This document shows, piece by piece, positions 17,111 through 23,339 of a stretch of 39,323 nucleotides of DNA; position 1 is the first letter of the stretch; every line of letters begins with the position of its first letter. The position numbers were made by a program, and so were the translations under genes. This DNA is from Vicinamibacterales bacterium (GTDB taxonomy: Bacteria; Acidobacteriota; Vicinamibacteria; Vicinamibacterales; 2-12-FULL-66-21), in contig DASXLB010000048.1 of NCBI GenBank assembly GCA_036496585.1, positions 1 through 39,323 on the forward strand, in the 5' to 3' direction. The notes under the pieces were generated by a model that saw only the letters and a list, made by a program, of their open reading frames with translations, ran no database searches and had not been told where the DNA came from.

Positions 17111-18447
17111 TCGTGACGGGAAAGTCGCTGTCGCGCCGGATGGTGCTCAAGGGCATCGGCACGACGCTCGCGCTGCCGCTGCTCGACGCGATGGTGCCGG
17201 CGTTCGCGCGCGCCGCCGAAGCGCCCGTCCGCCTGGCCTGGTTCTACGTGCCGAATGGCATCGACATGCGTCATTGGACGCCGCCGACCGAGGGGGCGCT
17301 CGGCACGCTCGAAGGCATTCTCGCGCCGATGAACGCGGTCAAGGACGAGCTCCTCGTCCTCTCCAACCTGACGACGCACTGGGGCCGCCCGCTGCAGGAC
17401 GGCCCCGGCGATCACGGCCGCGCGCTCGGTTCGTATATGACGGGCGCGCAGGTCTACAAGACCGCGGGGGCAGATCTGAAGCTCGGGATCTCGGCCGATC
17501 AGATCGCCTCCGATGCGATCGGCCGGGAGACGCGGCTGCCGTCGCTCGAGGTCGGACTCGAGGAAGCGCGTCAGGCCGGTAACTGCGACAGCGGCTATTC
17601 CTGCGCCTACACGTATAACCTCGCCTGGCGGACGGAGACGCAGCCGTTGCCGCCGATCTCGGATCCGCGCGGGCTCTTCGAACGCCTGTTCGGCGCCGAC
17701 GCCGACGAGCCCGCCGCGGCGCGCGCCAGGCGTCTGGCGATGCGCCAGAGCATCCTCGATGAAGTCACCGGCAGCACGTCTCGCCTGAAATCGACGCTGG
17801 GCGGCGCCGATCGCCGCAAACTGGACGAGTACCTGACGTCGGTCCGCGAGATCGAGCAGCAGGTCGATCGCGCCGCCGCGGACGGCGCGCTCGTCGAGCC
17901 CGGCATGGCGAAGCCCTTCGGGATCCCGGTCGAGTTTCCCGACTACTTCAGGCTGATGACCGACATGATGGTGCTGGCCTTCAAGGCCGACATCACGCGC
18001 ATCTCGACGATGATCGTCGGGCGCGAGGGATCGGTTCGCGCCTATCCGGAGATCGGCGTGAACGACGGCCATCATCCGCTCACCCACCACCAAGGCAACA
18101 TGGAGATGCTGGCGAAGGTCCGCCAGATCAACGAGCTGCACGCGGCCCTCTTCGCCGAATTCCTGCTGAAGCTGAAGCAGACGCCGGAAGCGGACTCGAA
18201 TCTCCTCGATCGATCGATGATCGTCTACGGCAGCGGTCTCTCCGACGGCAACGTGCACACGCACGATCAGCTGCCGACGCTCGTCGCCGGCCGCGGCGGC
18301 GGGTTCGTCTCGCCCGGGCGGCACATCATCTATCAGCGCGAAACGCCCGTCACCAACCTCTTCCTGACGATGCTGCACCGGGTCGGGGTGGATCCGGATC
18401 ACATCGGCGATTCGACAGGACGGCTGGGCGGGATCTCGCTGAGTTGA
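17107..18447 (+). CDS. DUF1552 Tat-exported protein
   Basis: 446 residues, ATGA overlap with the DUF1592 gene. The N-terminus has a Tat signal, SRRMVLK at residues 9-15, then a hydrophobic stretch ending near FARAAEA, so it should fold in the cytoplasm before export. The body shows the DUF1552 pattern (RLAWFYVPNGIDM, LTTHWGRP, GDHGRALGSYMTG, MIVYGSGLSDGNVHTHDQLP), related to the alkaline-phosphatase-like DUF1501 group. No enzyme activity is proven for the family. The constant pairing with DUF1592 suggests the two act together in the periplasm or at the cell surface. Confidence 0.93.
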   Translation: MIVTGKSLSRRMVLKGIGTTLALPLLDAMVPAFARAAEAPVRLAWFYVPNGIDMRHWTPPTEGALGTLEGILAPMNAVKDELLVLSNLTTHWGRPLQDGPGDHGRALGSYMTGAQVYKTAGADLKLGISADQIASDAIGRETRLPSLEVGLEEARQAGNCDSGYSCAYTYNLAWRTETQPLPPISDPRGLFERLFGADADEPAAARARRLAMRQSILDEVTGSTSRLKSTLGGADRRKLDEYLTSVREIEQQVDRAAADGALVEPGMAKPFGIPVEFPDYFRLMTDMMVLAFKADITRISTMIVGREGSVRAYPEIGVNDGHHPLTHHQGNMEMLAKVRQINELHAALFAEFLLKLKQTPEADSNLLDRSMIVYGSGLSDGNVHTHDQLPTLVAGRGGGFVSPGRHIIYQRETPVTNLFLTMLHRVGVDPDHIGDSTGRLGGISLS

Positions 18448-19334
18448 CTTCGCAGCAGGACGCCAAGAGCGGTCCCGCGCCGATCGGGGTCATCTACGAC
18501 ACGTCGATGTCGCGCGCCGATGCCGCGCTGGCGCTTGCCGCGCTCCACGTCTCAGTCAGCCGCCGCGAGGCGCGCGTCAACGCCGTGTCGGTCAACGGAT
18601 CCGGGTTCGACGCCGCGATCTTCTGCGACCTGGTCGCGCGCTTCTATCTCGGGCCGGGGCGGTCCAACAGCAACAACGCGCTGCCGATAGGATTCGCCGC
18701 GGAAACGTCGACCCCGGCGAACCCGCCGCTCGTCGAACGCGCGGTGAAGCGGACCCGCGCCGACGGACAGCTGCAGTATCCACGAACGCTGCAGTCGATC
18801 AGCGACAGCAGCGCGCCGGACGCGCTCCTGCGCAACGCCGTCACGCTCAGCGTTGAAGCGGTCGTCGTGCTGAGCGCGCCGGCGGCCTGGCTGGCACGCT
18901 CGCTCGCGCTGACCGGAACGGTGGCGCGATATAGAGAACGCGTGAAACGGGTGGTCCTCGTGGACGCCGGCGATCTCGAACGCGACCCGGCGGCGTTGAA
19001 GTCGTTGACCGCCGCACTGCCGGCGCCGCCGGTTACCTGCGGACGCGAGATCGGGGAGGCGCTGAAGCTTCCGAAGACGCAGCTGGCGACCGCCTTCACC
19101 TGGAGCGACGCCAACCCCATTGCCGACGCGGTGTCGGCGGCCGAAGGCGACGTCGTCGCATTGCACGATCTGGCAGCGCTGCACTATGCGCTGCACCCAG
19201 ACGCCGGGTTCTTCTCGGTGTCCGGCGGACGGCTCTCGATTGATTCCACGAAGGCGCGGGACTGCCGCGAAGCGCTCGTGGCGCTCGCGACCTCGAAGCC
19301 GGCGGCGCCGGCCTCGGGACGAGGCGGCGGCTAG
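18444..19334 (+). CDS. Nucleoside-hydrolase-like protein with degenerate metal site
   Basis: 296 residues. The TTG start at 18444 overlaps the DUF1552 stop (TTGA). The next Met would remove the first strand, so TTG is preferred despite lacking a good ribosome site. The fold pattern is that of inosine/uridine-type nucleoside hydrolases: an opening strand GVIYDTSMSRADAALALAAL, a Val-rich second strand, and a late block near HDLAALHYALHPDAGFF like the family's C-terminal DPxA block. In active enzymes the opening motif is DTDxGxDDxxAL and its aspartates bind Ca2+; here it reads DTSMSRADAALAL, so most are lost. It is probably not an active ribohydrolase. It may be a binding protein or have a changed chemistry. 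Confidence 0.65.
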   Translation: MTSQQDAKSGPAPIGVIYDTSMSRADAALALAALHVSVSRREARVNAVSVNGSGFDAAIFCDLVARFYLGPGRSNSNNALPIGFAAETSTPANPPLVERAVKRTRADGQLQYPRTLQSISDSSAPDALLRNAVTLSVEAVVVLSAPAAWLARSLALTGTVARYRERVKRVVLVDAGDLERDPAALKSLTAALPAPPVTCGREIGEALKLPKTQLATAFTWSDANPIADAVSAAEGDVVALHDLAALHYALHPDAGFFSVSGGRLSIDSTKARDCREALVALATSKPAAPASGRGGG

Positions 19335-19458
19335 AGAAGCTCGGCGCGGCGCGCGGACTCGATCACCGCGAAGCCTGTGCCGCCTGTTCGGTCTGGACAT
19401 CCGAGCCAGGCGGCCTGGGGCCCCAAAACATGTGCGAAGCTGACTTCTGGCCGGTGAA

Positions 19459-19487
19459 TTGCTAAGTTTTTAGCCGTGTGCTATTTT
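19459..19487 (+). promoter_or_regulatory. Predicted sigma70-type promoter of blaI-type operon
   Basis: TTGCTA (19459-19464) and TATTTT (19482-19487) are separated by 17 bases, each matching four of six consensus positions. This is the most AT-rich stretch of the 193-base gap 19335-19527. The expected transcript start is near 19494, about 34 bases before the ATG at 19528. Two inverted repeats lie over the -35 and -10 boxes, as expected for a repressed promoter. Confidence 0.5.
19461..19474. promoter_or_regulatory. Candidate BlaI operator 1
   Basis: GCTA-AGTTTT-TAGC, where the outer five bases on each side pair perfectly (GCTAA / TTAGC). It covers the end of the -35 box of the predicted promoter. 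Its spacing and T-rich centre match sites 19480-19493 and 22049-22062. BlaI/MecI-type repressors bind short dyads as dimers; this exact sequence is inferred here, not known. Confidence 0.5.
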
Positions 19488-19493
19488 CTCAGC
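19480..19493. promoter_or_regulatory. Candidate BlaI operator 2
   Basis: GCTA-TTTTCT-CAGC, embedded in a larger dyad GTGCT-N8-AGCAC (19478-19495). It overlaps the predicted -10 box. Its centre is 19 bases from that of operator 1, about two helix turns, so two repressor dimers could bind the same face. Confidence 0.5.
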
Positions 19494-19527
19494 ACCTTTT
19501 GCCGGCAGGTCCCGTCTAAGCCTACGT

Positions 19528-19917
19528 ATGTCAACCGCCCAGCACCGCGATCTGAGCCGCCGCGAGCGGCAGATTCTCGACATCCTTTATGAGCGTGGCC
19601 ACGCCACCGCCGCGGACGTCCAGGCCGGCCTGCCGGAACCGCCCAGCTATTCGGCGGTTCGCGCGCTGCTGCGCATCCTCGAAGACAAGGGGCACGTCCG
19701 CCATCAGCAGGATGGTCCGCGGTACGTGTACCTGCCGACGCTCGCGCGCGACAACGCGAAGCGGTCGGCGATGCACCACATGCTGAAGACGTTCTTCGAC
19801 GGGTCGGCCGAACAAGCGATCTCGGCGCTGCTCGACGAGAACTCGTCGCGGTTGTCGTCTGCTGAACTCGATCGACTCGCGCGCCTCATCGACACGGCGC
19901 GCCGGAGCGGAGTGTAA
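19528..19917 (+). CDS. blaI: BlaI/MecI/CopY-family transcriptional repressor
   Basis: 129 residues. The winged helix spans about residues 8-75 (SRRERQILDILYERG, SYSAVRALLRILEDKGHV, then the wing RHQQDGPRYVYLP), followed by a C-terminal dimerisation helix region. In the known family the repressor is cut or displaced when the partner M56 membrane protease is triggered; that partner follows directly. No strong ribosome site precedes the ATG, and TACGTA overlaps the start codon. The gene symbol reflects the family, not proven control of a beta-lactamase, and no beta-lactamase gene is nearby. Confidence 0.93.
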   Translation: MSTAQHRDLSRRERQILDILYERGHATAADVQAGLPEPPSYSAVRALLRILEDKGHVRHQQDGPRYVYLPTLARDNAKRSAMHHMLKTFFDGSAEQAISALLDENSSRLSSAELDRLARLIDTARRSGV

Positions 19918-19921
19918 CGCC

Positions 19922-21988
19922 ATGCCGGTCCTCTCGTTGCCGCTGCTGTTCGAAGCCGTCGCCCGCGCGACGGTAATCCTTGCGTCGACCGGGGTCGCCG
20001 CCGCCGTGCTCCGCCGTTCGTCGGCGGCGGCCCGGCATCTCGTATGGGCGTTCGGGCTCGTCAGCGCCCTGCTCGTGCCGGCATGCTCGCTGGCGCTGCC
20101 GCGCTGGGAACTGCCGATCGTGACGGTGCCGTCGGGCTTCGTCCAAACGGCCGTGTCGCGTCCGATTTCAGCGGCAGTCACGGGCGCACCCAGCCGTACG
20201 AGCGATTCGACGGATCGGACGCTGGCCGCACCGGGTGCGGCCGCACTTCCCGTTCGCGCGGTACCGGCGCCACGCGTGGCGGTCCTGGCGCTTTCGACCG
20301 GCACGATCCTGCTGCTGATCTGGGCCGCCGGCGCGGCGATCGTGATCGCGCGGATGCTGCTGGGGCTCGCAGCAGTGTGGCTGATGTCGCACCGTACGCG
20401 CGGGAACGCGACCGGTCCGTGGCTGCCGCTGGCGCGGGCGCTGGCGTCGGATCTCGGCCTGAGGCGCGTCCGCTTCGTCCAGAGCGCGACGGCGGCGATG
20501 CCGATGGCGTGGGGCGTCTTCCGCGGTGCAGTGCTGATGCCCGCCGACGCCGACGCGTGGCCTGAGCATCGGCTGCGCGTGGTGCTGCTGCACGAGCTGG
20601 CGCACGTGAAGCGCCGTGACTGCCTCATGCATCTCGTCGCGCAGATCGTCTGCGCCGCGTACTGGTTCAATCCGCTCGCCTGGATGGCGGCGCGGCGGCT
20701 GCGCAGCGAACGCGAACGCGCCTGCGACGACATGGTCCTCGAGGCGGGCACCCGCGGATCGGACTACGCCGACGAGCTGCTCGACATTGCCCGCGCCATG
20801 CCGTCGCAGCGGTTCCCTGCCGTCTTCGGAGGCGCGAGCCTCGCGATGGCGCACCGCTCGCAGCTCGAGGGACGCCTGATCGCGATCCTCGATCCGAAGC
20901 TGCCGCGGCGCGGCCTGAGCCGGGCGCGGACGGCCGCGGCCGCCGCGCTCTTCGCCGTCCTCATTCTCTCGACCGCCTCGGTGCAGCCGTGGGCCGAGGC
21001 GCCGGCGGCGATCCAAACCGCGTCTGCCGGCACCGCCCGGGCTGAAGCCGCACGTCCGGTCGAATCAGATCCAGGCGAGGCGGCTGTAAAGGCGCGCGCG
21101 TCGGCCCGGGACGAGCAGGCGAGCCAGGCGGTGATTCAGGACCGCGTACAAGGCACGCTCGAGGGACGCGTACAGGGAACCGTCGAGCAGTCCGTCCATC
21201 ACACCGTCGAAGGCACGGCCGGCGTGGTCGAGGGTGTGATCCAAGGCCTCACCGAAGGCGTCACGGCCGGAGTGCTCGGCGGTATCACGGGCGGGATCCC
21301 TGGGGGCGTCTCGCAGGAAGAGCCGTTTACCCTGCAGACCCCAACGCCGACTCCCATGCCGACCCCGACCCCCACACCGACCCCGACCCCCCTCGCGGCG
21401 CCCGAAGGGCCCAGGGCGAAGATGGATCCCCGCGCCGTCGCGGCGCTGACCGAGGCGCTGAAGGACAGCGACAAAGAGGTCCGCGAAACGGCGATGCACG
21501 CACTCGTGCAGCTGCGCGACCCGCGCATCTTCGATCCGCTCGTCGCCGCGCTCAAGGACACAAACCCGGACGTCCGCCAGCAGGCGGTGTTCGGGCTCGG
21601 CCAGCTCCGCGACCCGCGCGCCGTCGAGCCGCTGATGGGCGTGCTGCACGACACGAACGCCGACGTCCGCCAGCAGGCGATCTTCGCGCTCGGTCAATTG
21701 CGGGACAAGCGGGCGACCGAAGCATTCATCTCGGCGCTGAAAGACGACAACGCCGACGTCCGCGAGCAGGCCGCCTTCGCGATCGGCCAGCTTCGCGACC
21801 CGCGCGCCATTGAACCGCTGGTCATCGCACTGAAGGACGGCAACGCTGACGTGCGCGCGCAGGCCGCCTTCGCGCTTGGCCAGCTCCGCGACCCGCGCGC
21901 CATCGACGGCCTGACCGCTGCGCTGAAGGACGGCAATGCCGACGTCCGCAAGCAGGCCGCGTTCGCGCTCGGGCAAATCCGCTACTAA
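19922..21988 (+). CDS. BlaR1/MecR1-like M56 metalloprotease fused to six HEAT repeats
   Basis: 688 residues, four bases after blaI. Several membrane helices occupy the first ~145 residues. The M56 protease domain has zinc motif H224-E-L-A-H228 and a third ligand region around Glu265 (ERERACDD). A last helix lies at about 335-357. In BlaR1/MecR1 the segment after it is a periplasmic penicillin-binding sensor. Here it is a repetitive Gly/Thr/Val linker (about 404-463), a Thr-Pro tract (about 473-490), and exactly six 31-residue HEAT repeats (Pro503 to Tyr688, the last residue). HEAT repeats bind proteins, so the trigger is probably a protein partner. The protease should relay the signal to the BlaI repressor. 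Confidence 0.88.
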   Translation: MPVLSLPLLFEAVARATVILASTGVAAAVLRRSSAAARHLVWAFGLVSALLVPACSLALPRWELPIVTVPSGFVQTAVSRPISAAVTGAPSRTSDSTDRTLAAPGAAALPVRAVPAPRVAVLALSTGTILLLIWAAGAAIVIARMLLGLAAVWLMSHRTRGNATGPWLPLARALASDLGLRRVRFVQSATAAMPMAWGVFRGAVLMPADADAWPEHRLRVVLLHELAHVKRRDCLMHLVAQIVCAAYWFNPLAWMAARRLRSERERACDDMVLEAGTRGSDYADELLDIARAMPSQRFPAVFGGASLAMAHRSQLEGRLIAILDPKLPRRGLSRARTAAAAALFAVLILSTASVQPWAEAPAAIQTASAGTARAEAARPVESDPGEAAVKARASARDEQASQAVIQDRVQGTLEGRVQGTVEQSVHHTVEGTAGVVEGVIQGLTEGVTAGVLGGITGGIPGGVSQEEPFTLQTPTPTPMPTPTPTPTPTPLAAPEGPRAKMDPRAVAALTEALKDSDKEVRETAMHALVQLRDPRIFDPLVAALKDTNPDVRQQAVFGLGQLRDPRAVEPLMGVLHDTNADVRQQAIFALGQLRDKRATEAFISALKDDNADVREQAAFAIGQLRDPRAIEPLVIALKDGNADVRAQAAFALGQLRDPRAIDGLTAALKDGNADVRKQAAFALGQIRY
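21342..21392 (+). repeat. Thr-Pro coding microsatellite
   Basis: An imperfect short tandem repeat of CCGACC/CCGACCCC-type units codes for alternating Thr-Pro residues between the Gly-rich linker and the HEAT array of the M56 protein. It should give a stiff, extended spacer. Such repeats are prone to slippage, so its length may vary between strains. Confidence 0.7.
21428..21985 (+). repeat. Six 93-base tandem repeats coding HEAT units
   Basis: 558 bases equal exactly six units of 93 bases. Each codes for a 31-residue HEAT unit of the form PRA-I-PL--ALKD-NADVR-QA-FALGQLRD. Units 5 and 6 are almost the same at both protein and DNA level, and units 2-6 share long blocks. The uniform length points to recent unit duplication. 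Confidence 0.85.
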
Positions 21989-22004
21989 CTGACGCTCCGC
22001 CGCG

Positions 22005-22042
22005 GCGATCGCCTTCCGCGATCGCGCATACGGGGTGCGTAT
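22005..22042 (+). terminator. Possible attenuator hairpins between HEAT genes
   Basis: GCGATCGC occurs twice (22005-22012 and 22018-22025), five bases apart, and can pair with itself. A second dyad ATACG-GGGTG-CGTAT lies at 22028-22042. A T5 run follows at 22053-22057, ten bases beyond the stem. That gap is long for a standard intrinsic terminator, and the T-run belongs to the operator-like site at 22049-22062, so partial read-through control is only possible. Confidence 0.3.
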
Positions 22043-22048
22043 CGAAGT

Positions 22049-22062
22049 GCTGTTTTTCTAGC
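22049..22062. promoter_or_regulatory. Candidate BlaI operator 3
   Basis: GCTG-TTTTTC-TAGC has the same arm sequence, 6-base spacing and T-rich centre as the two sites over the blaI promoter. In an 18-base alignment with site 2 (22047-22064 against 19478-19495) it agrees at 13 positions and differs only by transitions. It lies 22 bases before the ATG at 22084, in the 95-base gap between the M56 gene and the second HEAT gene. That suggests a separately repressed internal promoter. Confidence 0.45.
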
Positions 22063-22083
22063 ATGAAGAGGGAGTTCCCGTCC

Positions 22084-22671
22084 ATGAGCCCACTCGCCGT
22101 GTTCGTCCGCACGCTCCTCAAATCGAGCGCAATCTTCATCGGCGCCACAGCCATCCTGCTCCACCCGTCGCTCGAGTGGCGCTCGTCGGCGCAGCGCGGC
22201 GTCTTGGTCGGCGCGCAGCAGTCGGGGACCGAAGCCGCCGTCGACGCGCTGATCGGCGCGCTCAAGGACAGCGACGCCGGCGTCCGCAGGGAGGCCGCGC
22301 GCGCGCTCGCCCAGATGAACAGCCGCCGCGCCGTACCCGCACTCGCCGGTGCGCTGAGCGACGCCGATCCGCAGATCCGCGCGGCGGTCGCCGCGGCGCT
22401 CGGTGAAATCGGCGACACCGCCGCGACTGACGCGCTCGTCGCCGCCGTCAAGGACAAGGTGGTGGACGTTCGCAAGCGTGCCATCTCCGCGCTCGGCGAG
22501 ATCGGCGACGCCAAGGCACTCGATGCGCTGACGCAGGCGCTGAAGGACGAGGACGCCGGCGTCCGCCGCGCCGCCGCGTCCGCGATCGCCGAGATCGGCG
22601 GCGACGGCGGCCCGCATCCGCACCCCCATCCGCATCCGCGTCCGGCCGCCGTCCGCATGGTGGTGCGGTGA
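22084..22671 (+). CDS. Membrane-anchored HEAT-repeat protein with His-Pro tail
   Basis: 195 residues. I chose the ATG at 22084 because GGGAG lies nine bases upstream; an in-frame ATG at 22063 falls inside the operator-like site. An N-terminal hydrophobic segment (FVRTLLKSSAIFIGATAILL) is a signal anchor or signal peptide, so the repeats should be outside the cytoplasm. Four HEAT units follow (ALKDSDAGVRREAARALAQM and similar). The end is a PHPHPHPHPRP tail that could bind metal. It is close to the HEAT array of the M56 protein and to the next gene. A scaffold or adaptor for the M56 sensor is the natural guess. Confidence 0.82.
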   Translation: MSPLAVFVRTLLKSSAIFIGATAILLHPSLEWRSSAQRGVLVGAQQSGTEAAVDALIGALKDSDAGVRREAARALAQMNSRRAVPALAGALSDADPQIRAAVAAALGEIGDTAATDALVAAVKDKVVDVRKRAISALGEIGDAKALDALTQALKDEDAGVRRAAASAIAEIGGDGGPHPHPHPHPRPAAVRMVVR

Positions 22672-23339
22672 TGAAGGCGTCGCTCGTCGCGCTCTCGTTC
22701 GTTGCCTTCGCCGCGCAGCACGACGTCACCGCAGCGGCCGCGGGCCTTGCGTCGGCCGATCCCGCGGTTCGCACGCACGCGGCGTGCGAGCTGCGCGAAC
22801 TCGGCAGTGAGGCCGCGCCGTTGGCGCCACGTCTGGCGGCGATGCTCGCCGATGGATCCCCTGTCGATGCTGCCGTCTGCGGTGAACGCACCTGGCGCTT
22901 CCGCGGCGCGCAGGAACCGACGACACCTGGCGAGCAGGCGGCATCGGCGCTCGTCGCCATCGGCGAGCCCGCGAAGCCGCTCCTGCGCACGGCGCTCGGC
23001 GGACCGGCCTGGATCGCGCGGAAGAACGCCGCGTGGGGTCTCGGCGCCGTGAAGGATTCGGAAGCGGTGCCGCCGCTGCTCGACGCGCTCAAGGACACCG
23101 ACGCCGGCGTGCGCGAGCAGGTGGCCTGGGCGCTCGGCGCGATCGGCGACCGGCGCGCCGTCGACGGTCTGGTCGCGGCGCTCGGCGACGGCGTCGCCGG
23201 TGTCCGCAAGCAGGCGGCCTGGGCGCTCGGCGCGCTGGGCGACCGCCGCGCGGTGAGCGGCCTGACGCGCGCGCTGAAGGACGCCGACGCCGGCGTCCGC
23301 AAGCAGGCGGCCTGGGCGCTCGGAGCGATCGGTGGGTGA
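22671..23339 (+). CDS. Exported HEAT-repeat protein
   Basis: 222 residues. The ATG at 22671 shares one base with the previous stop (TGATG); a GTG at 22668 is an alternative. The start looks like a weak signal peptide (MKASLVALSFVAFAAQ). The N-terminal half is a less regular helical-repeat region with two Cys (AACELRELG and AAVCGER), a possible disulphide. The C-terminal half has four close HEAT units with the signature VR-QAAWALGA-GDRRAV. It overlaps the permease gene by eight bases, so both are translated from one message. It may link the M56 sensor and the permease; that is inference. Confidence 0.82.
   Translation: MKASLVALSFVAFAAQHDVTAAAAGLASADPAVRTHAACELRELGSEAAPLAPRLAAMLADGSPVDAAVCGERTWRFRGAQEPTTPGEQAASALVAIGEPAKPLLRTALGGPAWIARKNAAWGLGAVKDSEAVPPLLDALKDTDAGVREQVAWALGAIGDRRAVDGLVAALGDGVAGVRKQAAWALGALGDRRAVSGLTRALKDADAGVRKQAAWALGAIGG

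Noticed and set aside
19531-20751. 406-codon minus-strand frame opposite blaI and the M56 gene
   Set aside because: Low-complexity Ser/Arg/Ala product, no start signals, and opposite two well-supported genes.
21342-21392. CRISPR-like short repeats
   Set aside because: These are coding Thr-Pro repeats without spacers and in frame.
19922-21988. Beta-lactam resistance sensor-repressor system
   Set aside because: The M56 protein lacks any penicillin-binding domain (no SxxK, SxN or KTG motifs after the last helix) and no beta-lactamase gene is nearby.
22005-22025. GCGATCGC pair as a HIP1-type genome motif
   Set aside because: HIP1 is a cyanobacterial feature; two copies in one gap of a GC-rich acidobacterial-type sequence are better seen as a dyad.
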